From positions 26,084-34,025 of the forward strand of contig VAXY01000001.1 in assembly GCA_005885085.1 (NCBI GenBank): a stretch of 7,942 nt of DNA, read 5' to 3'. Below the pieces are notes generated by a model, which saw only the letters and a program-made list of their open reading frames with translations, did not search any database and had not been told where the DNA came from. A program made the translations under genes and the position numbers. Positions 1-5,081 of this stretch are shown here, piece by piece; within the stretch, counting starts at the first letter, position 1; every line of letters begins with the position of its first letter. The stretch is from Actinomycetota bacterium. Lineage in GTDB: Bacteria; Actinomycetota; Thermoleophilia; Gaiellales; Gaiellaceae.

Positions 1-141
1 CTCCCGCGCGGCGACGAGATCCGGCGCCTCCACCCCTCCACCGGCGCCATGGCCGAGGACGAGCGCCGCGTGTGGTGTCTCGACCGTGTGGAGGTGGGCG
101 CGCGCAGTTCCCTGCGGCGTGTCGATCTCTAGGACAGGCAC
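1..141 (-). CDS. alpha/beta hydrolase, KANL3/Tex30-like, N-terminal part (runs off left edge)
   Basis: Only the first 47 residues are visible. After a short strand-rich start (MPVLEIDTPQG) comes ALVLGHGAGGG at residues 26-36. This hydrophobic strand followed by a GHGAGG turn is the oxyanion-hole region near the N-terminus of the small alpha/beta hydrolase family related to eukaryotic Tex30/KANL3, often annotated as dienelactone-hydrolase-like. The nucleophile elbow and catalytic His would lie beyond the edge. The GTG at 141 is the only start codon in this frame before it runs into rpmE, and the Shine-Dalgarno is weak (a GGAG directly before the GTG). It lies 44 bases after rpmE on the same strand with no visible promoter, so co-transcription with rpmE is inferred. 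Family placement is fairly confident; the substrate is unknown. Confidence 0.75.
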   Translation of the reverse strand, partial: MPVLEIDTPQGTARAHLHTVETPHAALVLGHGAGGGVEAPDLVAARE

Positions 142-185
142 TCCGGGGATTCTGACGACCCGCGTGCGACCTTCGGTTGTTGCCG

Positions 186-395
186 CTACGCCGCGGCGAG
201 CGCGCGCCGGCGGTTGAAACGCTCGATCCGACTCCCACCAGCTGCGCTGTGCTGCACGCCGGTGTAAGCGGGATGGCAGTTCGAGCAGACGTCCACCGAC
301 ACCGATCCCGCGGTCGAACGAATCGTGAACGCCGTGCCGCAGGTCGCGCAGATGACGTCGACGAGCTGGGTCTCAGGGTGCTTCAGAGTCTTCAT
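186..395 (-). CDS. rpmE: 50S ribosomal protein L31 (zinc-binding form)
   Basis: This 69-residue protein is a component of the large ribosomal subunit at the central protuberance. It opens MKTLKHPE, has a Cys pair at 16 and 19 (CATCG), a second pair at 37 and 40 in VCSNCHP, then YTG at 44-46 and a basic end RIERFNRRR at 56-64. This is the classic L31 order HP, Cys pair, CSxCHPxYTG, RxxRFNRR. The four cysteines mark the zinc-binding form rather than the cysteine-free YkgM type. The first pair is CxxC, whereas E. coli L31 has CxC (from memory). The ATG at 395 is chosen because it matches the family start; an upstream in-frame GTG at 437 would add a non-homologous tail. No Shine-Dalgarno is seen, and a TACCTT -10 box ends 6 bases before the ATG, suggesting a leaderless mRNA. 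It diverges from the hxlR gene and is followed by a hydrolase gene. Confidence 0.95.
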   Translation of the reverse strand: MKTLKHPETQLVDVICATCGTAFTIRSTAGSVSVDVCSNCHPAYTGVQHSAAGGSRIERFNRRRALAAA

Positions 396-401
396 GGTGC
401 A

Positions 402-430
402 AAGGTAGCACGGAGAGTTGCGTGATGCAA
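402..430 (-). promoter_or_regulatory. putative leaderless promoter of rpmE
   Basis: On the minus strand TTGCAT (430-425) is followed by a 17-base spacer and TACCTT (407-402), then 6 bases, then the rpmE ATG. The -35 matches TTGACA at four of six positions; the -10 keeps the TAnnnT pattern. Its -35 lies in one arm of the 416-432 palindrome. This is read by eye; no transcript data are available. Confidence 0.5.
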
Positions 431-432
431 CT
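416..432. promoter_or_regulatory. palindromic operator between rpmE and hxlR
   Basis: AGTTGCGTGATGCAACT is a 17-base inverted repeat: perfect 6-base arms (AGTTGC/GCAACT), or 8-base arms with one mismatch (AGTTGCGT against AGTTGCAT) about a central G. HxlR and MarR-type winged-helix dimers bind palindromes of about this size. Each arm contains the -35 box of one of the two divergent promoters, so a dimer bound here could block both. That the neighbouring HxlR protein is the ligand is inferred from position, and that gene now appears broken. Confidence 0.65.
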
Positions 433-446
433 AACACGAATAGACT
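418..446 (+). promoter_or_regulatory. putative leaderless promoter of hxlR
   Basis: TTGCGT (418-423), a 17-base spacer and TAGACT (441-446) precede the hxlR ATG by 6 bases. Each box matches its consensus at four of six positions. Geometry is identical to the rpmE promoter on the other strand. The -35 box is inside the palindromic operator, which would suit autorepression. Confidence 0.55.
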
Positions 447-452
447 GAGGCC

Positions 453-882
453 ATGCTGAGACGCGACTACGAAGGCCAGAACTGCTCGATCGCACGGGCG
501 CTGGAGCTCGTCGGCGAGCGCTGGACGCTCTTGATCGTCCGCGACGTCTTCCTCGGGCTACACCGCTTCGACGAACTGCAAGAGAGCCTCGGGATCGCCC
601 GCAATGTGCTCACGGACCGGCTCAATCGGCTCGTCGAGGAAGGGATTCTCGAACGAGTCCGCTACAGCGCGGCTGACGCGAAGAGGCCGAGAGCTCAACA
701 TCGCCCTCACGGGGCTGCGGCAGTGGGGCGACAAGTACCTGAGCGAGAGGCCTCCTCGTCTGCTGCGCCGCAAAGCGGACAAGAAGCCGGTCGTCGCAGC
801 GCTGGTCCCGAGGGGCACGAAGGTTCTGGGCCCTGAGGAGGTCGAGACGGTGCCGGGGCCCGGTTGGGCGCGCTCGGCTTGA
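453..882 (+). pseudogene. HxlR-family winged-helix regulator, disrupted by a frameshifting deletion
   Basis: The first frame (453-668, 72 residues) gives a normal HxlR start: RDYEGQNCSIARALELVGERW, with a conserved N-terminal Cys (C11) that in relatives such as YodB and HypR senses thiol stress, then the recognition helix region to LERVRYS. From base 670 the homology continues in another frame for 70 residues: RLTRRGRELN, LRQWGDKYL, then a C-terminal extension with KPVVAALVP and VPGPG, to the TGA at 880-882. Family members have about eight residues (typically ERPPRFEY) between YS and the RLT-like segment; only one base remains here. This fits a deletion of about 23 bases removing the wing. 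Without repair the ORF ends at 836 as a 127-residue hybrid with a missense tail. The original length was about 150 residues. An assembly error at a GC-rich spot is the alternative. The stop abuts that of the convergent DksA-like gene. Confidence 0.85.
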
Positions 883-1206
883 TCAGCGTGCTTCTTCTTC
901 AGCCGTCCGCTCGGCTGTGGGGACCGCTTCCAGGCGCTCGTCGGGTATCGGTTGTCCGCTCTCGACCGAGAGTCCGAAGGTGCCGGCGGCCAGGCGCGCC
1001 TCGGCCCGCTCGACCGCAGCCAGCTCTTCGCGCAGATCGTCCGCGAGCCCTTCGTCGAGCTCGTCCTGGTACAGCTCGGAAGCGAGATTCCCCGGATCGT
1101 CCTCGTCCGCCGGCTCGCCGGTGTCCTGATGCCCGAGCCGGCGAAGCGCCCTCTCGATCCGCTCGCGCTCGGCCGTCAGCAATTCGCGCGCCCGCTCTGC
1201 GTCCAC
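883..1206 (-). CDS. TraR/DksA-like protein lacking the zinc-finger cysteines
   Basis: A highly charged protein of 107 residues. Residues 1-75 form a predicted helical hairpin rich in Glu, Arg and Leu, with an acidic tip around DEDDPG (34-39), as in DksA and TraR, whose coiled-coil tip enters the RNA polymerase secondary channel. The C-terminal part keeps the zinc-finger framework (GTFGLSVESGQPIP at 75-88, then RLEAVP), but the four family cysteines are replaced by S80, S83, T101 and E104, so zinc binding is not expected. Cysteine-free members of the superfamily are known. The GTG at 1206 is chosen because homology begins at VDAERARELL and nothing family-like lies upstream. No Shine-Dalgarno is seen; TACCGT ends 6 bases before the GTG. 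It is divergent from nhaA and convergent with the hxlR gene. A role in transcription control is inferred. Confidence 0.8.
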   Translation of the reverse strand: MDAERARELLTAERERIERALRRLGHQDTGEPADEDDPGNLASELYQDELDEGLADDLREELAAVERAEARLAAGTFGLSVESGQPIPDERLEAVPTAERTAEEEAR

Positions 1207-1212
1207 CCGGCA

Positions 1213-1218
1213 ACGGTA
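1213..1218 (-). promoter_or_regulatory. possible -10 box of the DksA-like gene
   Basis: TACCGT ends 6 bases before the GTG start, the same spacing as in the rpmE and hxlR promoters. No good -35 is visible at 16-19 bases upstream. The call rests mainly on repeated geometry. Confidence 0.3.
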
Positions 1219-1253
1219 CCCAACCGCGACGCAGAGTGACTTCGTTCCCGGCG

Positions 1254-1259
1254 TAGCCT
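1254..1259 (+). promoter_or_regulatory. possible -10 box of nhaA
   Basis: TAGCCT lies 8 bases before the nhaA ATG, which has no Shine-Dalgarno. No recognisable -35 is present. It shares the 61-base divergent spacer (1207-1267) with the DksA-like gene, so joint control is possible but unproven. Confidence 0.3.
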
Positions 1260-1267
1260 TCCGGCAG

Positions 1268-3169
1268 ATGGTGTCCGGCAACCGGATCCTGCGGCCTTCG
1301 CCCTTCTCGGGACGAACGGCCTGGGCGCGGAGCGCACAAACGCCGCTGCGCGAGTTCCTACGGACCGAGACCGGCGGTGCGGCGGTGCTGCTGGCAGCCT
1401 CCGTCGCCGCGCTCGCGTGGGCGAACATCGATACGTCGTCGTACGAGCGGCTCTGGACGACGGTCCTGTCGATCGACGTCGGAGACGCCGGCGTCGCCTT
1501 GGATCTTCGCCACTGGGTGAACAGCGGGCTGATGACGTTCTTCTTCTTCGTCGTCGGTCTCGAGGCGCGTCGCGAGTTCGACCTTGGCGAGCTACGTGAG
1601 CGCCGGCGGTTCGCGCTGCCGCTCCTGTCCGGTATCGGCGGAATGGTCGCGGCGGTCGCGATCTATCTCGCCTTCAACGGCGGCCGTGGCTCCGCCGGCG
1701 GCTGGGGGGTCGCGATGTCGACGGACACCGCCTTCGCGCTCGGCCTGCTCGCTCTCGTCGGGCCGCGCTTCCCGGATCGACTGCGCGCGTTCATGCTCAC
1801 TGTCGCCGTCGTCGACGACCTCGTTGCGGTGATCGTGATCGCGACGGTCTACACGGAGAGCCTTCACATCGTTCCGCTTGTCGTCGCCGTCGCCCTGTTC
1901 GGAGGCCTCGTCGTCGGACGGAGCCTCGGCAACCGGGCCGGCATCGTCTGCGCAACCTTCGGGATGGCCGCCTGGGTCGGCCTGCTCAAGTCCGGAGTCG
2001 AGCCGGTCGTCCTCGGTCTGGCGACCGGGCTCGTCGTGTACGCCTTTCCGGCTCGGCGTTCGAGTCTCGAACGCGCGACGGAGCGGTTCCGCGAGTTCCG
2101 CGAGCAGCCGACGGCGGAGACGGCTCGGGTTGCCGGTGTGGAGCTGCGCTCGGCGACGTCGCCCAATGAACGGTTACAGCAGATGTTTCATCCCTGGACG
2201 AGCTATGTGATCGTCCCCCTGTTCGCACTTGCGAATGCCGGCATCGCCGTCGACGGTGCCTTCCTCGCCCGGGCGTTCTCCTCTCCGATCACTCTCGGGA
2301 TCCTGGTCGGCTACGTCGTCGGCAAGCCCGTGGGCATTCTCGGCAGTTCCTGGTTGCTGACGCGGCTGAGCGGTGGACGGCTCCGTCCACCCGTGGGCTG
2401 GGCGGCGGTCGCGGGCGGCGGCACGATCGCAGGTGTCGGCTTCACGATCGCCCTGCTGGTGGCGACGCTCGCCTTCAACGGCGCGCGGCTCGAGGAGGCG
2501 AAGGTCGGCATCCTCAGCGCAGCGCTCTGTGCGTCGCTCGTCACCTGGCTGCTGTTCCGCGCCACGGAGCTCCTGCCTCGGAGGCTGCGGATTCGCGGCC
2601 TGCTGGGAACCTCGGAACCACTGGTCGATCTCTACGTCGACGTCGACCCGGAGCGGGACCACTTCCGTGGGCCGGTCGACGCGCCGGTCACGGTGGTCGA
2701 GTACGGCGACTTCGAATGCCCGTACTGCGGCCGTGCGGAGCCGGTGGTTCGCGAGCTGATCCGGGAGTTCGGGGACGTCCGGTACGTCTGGCGGCACCTG
2801 CCGCTGAGCGACGTCCATCCGCACGCGCAGCTCGCAGCGGAGGCAACAGAGGCTGCGGCCGCGCAAGGGGCGTTTTGGGAGCTGCACGATCTCCTGTTCG
2901 AGCATCAGGACGCACTCCAACCCGGCGACCTCGTCGCATACGCCGAGCAGCTGGGTCTCGACGTCGAGCGCTTCACCCGTGACCTCCGCGAGCACGCCGG
3001 TACCGCACGCGTGGCCGAGGATGTCGACAGCGCCGACCTCAGCGCCGTTTCGGGCACACCGACGTTCTTCATCAACGGTCGCCGCCACCATGGCGCGTAC
3101 GACATCGGTGCGCTCTCGGCCGCAATGCGCGTGGCAGGAGCCAGGGCGACGCTGAATCCCGTCGGCTGA
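1268..3169 (+). CDS. nhaA: NhaA Na+/H+ antiporter fused to a C-terminal DsbA-like thioredoxin domain
   Basis: 633 residues in two modules. Residues 28-435 are an NhaA antiporter with about eleven or twelve membrane helices, exchanging cytoplasmic Na+ for external H+. Hallmarks are STDTAFALG (D153, like E. coli D133), the ion-binding pair VVDDL (D183, D184, like E. coli D163/D164) and the helix-10 lysine in VVGKPVGI (K353, like E. coli K300). E. coli NhaA stops near 390 residues. Here a linker (436-464) leads to a DsbA-like domain (465-625) with active site ECPYCG (C484, C487), HPHA at 517-520 and the cis-Pro loop SGTPTFF (P598). NhaA has both ends in the cytoplasm, so the redox domain should face the cytosol. 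There is no Shine-Dalgarno; the ATG is supported by the TAGCCT box and by homology soon after. A redox-regulated antiporter is inferred; such fusions occur in actinobacterial sequences but I know of no defined function. Confidence 0.95.
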   Translation: MVSGNRILRPSPFSGRTAWARSAQTPLREFLRTETGGAAVLLAASVAALAWANIDTSSYERLWTTVLSIDVGDAGVALDLRHWVNSGLMTFFFFVVGLEARREFDLGELRERRRFALPLLSGIGGMVAAVAIYLAFNGGRGSAGGWGVAMSTDTAFALGLLALVGPRFPDRLRAFMLTVAVVDDLVAVIVIATVYTESLHIVPLVVAVALFGGLVVGRSLGNRAGIVCATFGMAAWVGLLKSGVEPVVLGLATGLVVYAFPARRSSLERATERFREFREQPTAETARVAGVELRSATSPNERLQQMFHPWTSYVIVPLFALANAGIAVDGAFLARAFSSPITLGILVGYVVGKPVGILGSSWLLTRLSGGRLRPPVGWAAVAGGGTIAGVGFTIALLVATLAFNGARLEEAKVGILSAALCASLVTWLLFRATELLPRRLRIRGLLGTSEPLVDLYVDVDPERDHFRGPVDAPVTVVEYGDFECPYCGRAEPVVRELIREFGDVRYVWRHLPLSDVHPHAQLAAEATEAAAAQGAFWELHDLLFEHQDALQPGDLVAYAEQLGLDVERFTRDLREHAGTARVAEDVDSADLSAVSGTPTFFINGRRHHGAYDIGALSAAMRVAGARATLNPVG

Positions 3170-3186
3170 GAAGCGGCCGGGCGCAC

Positions 3187-3192
3187 TAGGGT
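3187..3192 (+). promoter_or_regulatory. possible -10 box of the peroxiredoxin gene
   Basis: TAGGGT lies 7 bases before the ATG at 3200, within the 30-base gap after nhaA. It suggests an internal, possibly leaderless promoter for the peroxiredoxin-dsbA pair. It also overlaps the alternative GTG start at 3191, which argues against that start. No clear -35 is seen. Confidence 0.4.
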
Positions 3193-3199
3193 GGTACCG

Positions 3200-3688
3200 A
3201 TGCACCAGCCGCCGACGCCGCTGCCGCCCGGGAAGAAGGCCCCTGACTTCGAGCTTCCCTCGACGCCGGACCAGACCGTGTCGCTCGCCGAGTTTCGCGG
3301 CCGGCCGGTCATCCTCGCCTTCTATCCCGAGGACTGGAGCCCGGTGTGCTCCGATCAGCTGGCGCTCTACCAGGAGCTCCTGCCGGAGTTCCGGAAGTTC
3401 GACGCGGAGCTCGTCGGCATCTCCGTCGACGGGATCTGGAGCCATCTGGCGTTCGCGAAGGACCGCAACCTCCACTTCCCGCTGCTCGCCGACTTCGAGC
3501 CCAAGGGTGAGGTCGCTCGGACGTATCGCGTCTATCGGTCGAACGAGGGGACGAGCGAGCGGGCTCTGTTTGTCATCGACGGCGACGGGGTCGTGCAGTG
3601 GAGCTACGTCTCTCCCGTCGGGATCAACCCTGGCGCCGACGGCATCCTCCGTGCCCTTGACGGCCTGGCGAGAGAGGGCGGCCCGTGA
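3200..3688 (+). CDS. AhpC/TSA-family peroxiredoxin with a single cysteine
   Basis: This thioredoxin-fold peroxidase reduces hydrogen peroxide or organic hydroperoxides in the cytosol. Numbered from a possible upstream GTG at 3191, the active site is YPEDWSPVC with P46, S50 and peroxidatic C53, fitting PxxxS/TxxC, and R124 in SERALFVID is the likely catalytic arginine. GKKAPDFELP and LAEFRGRPVILAF before it are typical of the fold. C53 is the only cysteine in the protein, so there is no resolving Cys: it must work as a 1-Cys enzyme with an external thiol donor. The ATG at 3200 (162 residues) is preferred over GTG 3191 because a TAGGGT box sits at 3187-3192 and no Shine-Dalgarno exists for either. 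Its stop overlaps the next gene's start (GTGA), and a DsbA-like partner on each side is a plausible reductant source. Confidence 0.93.
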   Translation: MHQPPTPLPPGKKAPDFELPSTPDQTVSLAEFRGRPVILAFYPEDWSPVCSDQLALYQELLPEFRKFDAELVGISVDGIWSHLAFAKDRNLHFPLLADFEPKGEVARTYRVYRSNEGTSERALFVIDGDGVVQWSYVSPVGINPGADGILRALDGLAREGGP

Positions 3689-4233
3689 GCACGACCCAGT
3701 GGGCGGCGTTGCTGACGATGCCGGTCGCGGAGAGCCGCGACCATATTCAGGGCCCGGCGGATGCGCCCGTGACGCTCGTCGAGTACGGCGACTACGAGTG
3801 CCCCTACTGCGGTGCCGCGTACCCCATCGTCAAAGAGGTACAGGCGCGGATGGGCGATCGGCTTCGCTTCGTCTTTCGCAACTTCCCGATCACGACCTCG
3901 CATCCGCACGCAGAACGGGCCGCGGAGGCCGCGGAGGCGGCCGCTGCCCAGGGCAGCTTCTGGGAGATGCACGACGCTCTGTACGAGAACCAGAAGCGTC
4001 TACGCGACGAGGATCTACACGTCTACGCTGAGCAGGTCGGTCTCGACGTCGAGTCGTTCGACCAGGAGCTGGCGGAGCATGTCCACGCCGCCCGCGTCCG
4101 TGAGGATTTCATGAGCGGAGTCCGCAGCGGCGTGAACGGCACGCCGACGTTCTACGTCAACGGGACGAGATACGACGACTCCTATGATCTCGACACGTTG
4201 CTCGGCGCACTGGAGGAAGCCGCCTCCAACTGA
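3685..4233 (+). CDS. stand-alone DsbA-like thiol oxidoreductase
   Basis: 182 residues, thioredoxin fold with helical insertion. The active site is YECPYCG (C39, C42), with HPHA at 73-76 and the cis-Pro loop NGTPTFYVNG (P154). There is no signal peptide or membrane helix, so it should be cytoplasmic, unlike periplasmic E. coli DsbA and closer to actinobacterial DsbA/FrnE-like proteins. By eye more than half of its residues match the fused domain at the end of the upstream NhaA protein, including long shared stretches such as EAAAAQG and YAEQxGLDVE, so the two are paralogues. The GTG start overlaps the peroxiredoxin stop in GTGA and follows a purine-rich GAGAGGGCGG, indicating translational coupling. 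It may recycle the 1-Cys peroxiredoxin or handle its mixed disulfides; that is inferred from gene order. Confidence 0.93.
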   Translation: MSTTQWAALLTMPVAESRDHIQGPADAPVTLVEYGDYECPYCGAAYPIVKEVQARMGDRLRFVFRNFPITTSHPHAERAAEAAEAAAAQGSFWEMHDALYENQKRLRDEDLHVYAEQVGLDVESFDQELAEHVHAARVREDFMSGVRSGVNGTPTFYVNGTRYDDSYDLDTLLGALEEAASN

Positions 4234-4344
4234 GGCGTCGCCGCGCACATGCTCGACGGGAAGCACATCTTCGTCGGCTCGAAGGCACCCTGGTTCGAGA
4301 TCACGGACAACCTGCCCCAATTCCAGGAGCACGCCGGGGTCTGA
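4234..4344 (+). pseudogene. C-terminal remnant of a GFA-family (formaldehyde-activating-like) protein
   Basis: Directly after the DsbA-like stop the frame reads GVAAHMLDGKHIFVGSKAP and then WFEITDNLPQFQEHAGV before TGA. The string HIFVGSKAPWFEITDxLPQF is the characteristic C-terminal end of GFA-domain proteins (glutathione-dependent formaldehyde-activating-like, CENP-V fold). The preceding body of roughly 100 residues with the zinc-binding cysteines is missing, so this is a decayed fragment. An ATG at 4249 would give a 31-residue peptide but has no Shine-Dalgarno or family start. The last codons and the stop lie inside the palindromic repeat at 4336-4365, so the repeat may have landed at the end of the gene. 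Identification is from memory of the family motif. Confidence 0.7.
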
Positions 4345-4365
4345 CCCCTGCCGGGGTCAGACCCC
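4336..4365. repeat. nested palindromic repeat, REP-like
   Basis: Two 13-base units, GGGGTCTGACCCC (4336-4348) and GGGGTCAGACCCC (4353-4365), are exact reverse complements separated by TGCC. Each unit is itself a palindrome with 6-base arms around one central base. The sequence can fold as one long hairpin or two small ones. After the right arm comes AGCCTTTT, so it could also act as a terminator between the DsbA-like and HAD genes, though the T run is short and displaced. The pattern recalls dispersed REP-type elements. Copy number cannot be judged from one window. Confidence 0.85.
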
Positions 4366-4390
4366 AGCCTTTTACGATCGAGACGCAGCG

Positions 4391-5053
4391 GTGACAGCAC
4401 TGATCTTCGATCTCGATGGGACGCTCGTCGACACCGTCTACGCCCATGTCTTCGCGTGGCAGCGGGCGCTCGCCGAGGCGGGCATGCCGATCGACGGCTG
4501 GCGGATCCACCGGCGCATCGGTATGAGCGGTGGCCTGTTCGCGCGTGCTGTCGCACGCGAAGTCGGGCGTCCGCTCGATGCGGCGGAGACCGAGGCCGTT
4601 CAGCGACGCCATGGGGAGCTCTACCGCGAGCTGCTGCCCGAGCGGCGGCCGCTGCCGGGCGCCGTCGAGCTGCTCGCGGAGCTGCGCGACCGGGGGGTCG
4701 TGCACGGGATCGCCACATCGGGGCGGCGGCCGGAGATCGATGCGTCGCTCGAGGCACTGCGCATCGGTCCGGAGACGACGATCGTCGAGCGGGGAGACGT
4801 CCTACGTGCGAAACCGGAGCCCGATCTCTTCATCGAGTGCGCGCGACGCCTGGGGGCCGCGCCGGACGAGTGCTACGTGGTCGGCGACGCGGTCTGGGAC
4901 CTGCTCGCCGCGCGGCGGGCGAAGATGCTCTCCGTCGGCGTGCTCTCCGGTGGCTACGGCGAGGACGAGCTCACCCGTGCCGGCGCTTTCCGTGTGTACC
5001 GGGATCCCGCAGATCTCCGTGACTCGCTCGACGAGCTCGGCGTCGTTCCCTGA
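4391..5053 (+). CDS. HAD-superfamily hydrolase, phosphoglycolate phosphatase / beta-phosphoglucomutase-like
   Basis: 220 residues with all four HAD motifs: FDLDGTLVDT (nucleophile D7, acid/base D9), TSG around T109-S110, K141 in KPEPD, and GDAVWD (D166, D170). A helical C1 cap lies between about residues 15 and 85, as in phosphoglycolate phosphatase and beta-phosphoglucomutase relatives. It is a soluble Mg2+-dependent phosphatase or phosphomutase; the substrate cannot be read from sequence. The GTG at 4391 is chosen because it sits just before the conserved first strand (TALIFDLDG); the frame is open further upstream but that part is the GFA remnant and repeat in another frame. TACGAT at 4373-4378 is a possible -10 box. 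The palindromic repeat separates it from the redox genes, so it is probably a separate unit. Confidence 0.92.
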   Translation: MTALIFDLDGTLVDTVYAHVFAWQRALAEAGMPIDGWRIHRRIGMSGGLFARAVAREVGRPLDAAETEAVQRRHGELYRELLPERRPLPGAVELLAELRDRGVVHGIATSGRRPEIDASLEALRIGPETTIVERGDVLRAKPEPDLFIECARRLGAAPDECYVVGDAVWDLLAARRAKMLSVGVLSGGYGEDELTRAGAFRVYRDPADLRDSLDELGVVP

Positions 5054-5081
5054 CGGCGCCCGCGCCACGAGGCTCCCAGGC

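Noticed and set aside
1..132. Plus-strand open frame from the left edge to a TAG at 130-132
   Set aside because: Its translation shows no family features, while the minus strand over the same bases reads the GHGAGG hydrolase motif.
660..690. Programmed ribosomal frameshift in hxlR
   Set aside because: No slippery heptamer or downstream stem is seen, and conserved residues are physically missing, which a frameshift alone does not explain.
2174..3475. Long minus-strand open frame of 433 codons opposite nhaA and the peroxiredoxin gene
   Set aside because: It is antisense to well-supported coding sequence, is Arg-rich and of low complexity, and reflects GC-rich third positions.
4249..4344. A genuine 31-residue small protein gene
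   Set aside because: No Shine-Dalgarno or leaderless box precedes the ATG, and the sequence matches the end, not the whole, of a larger family.
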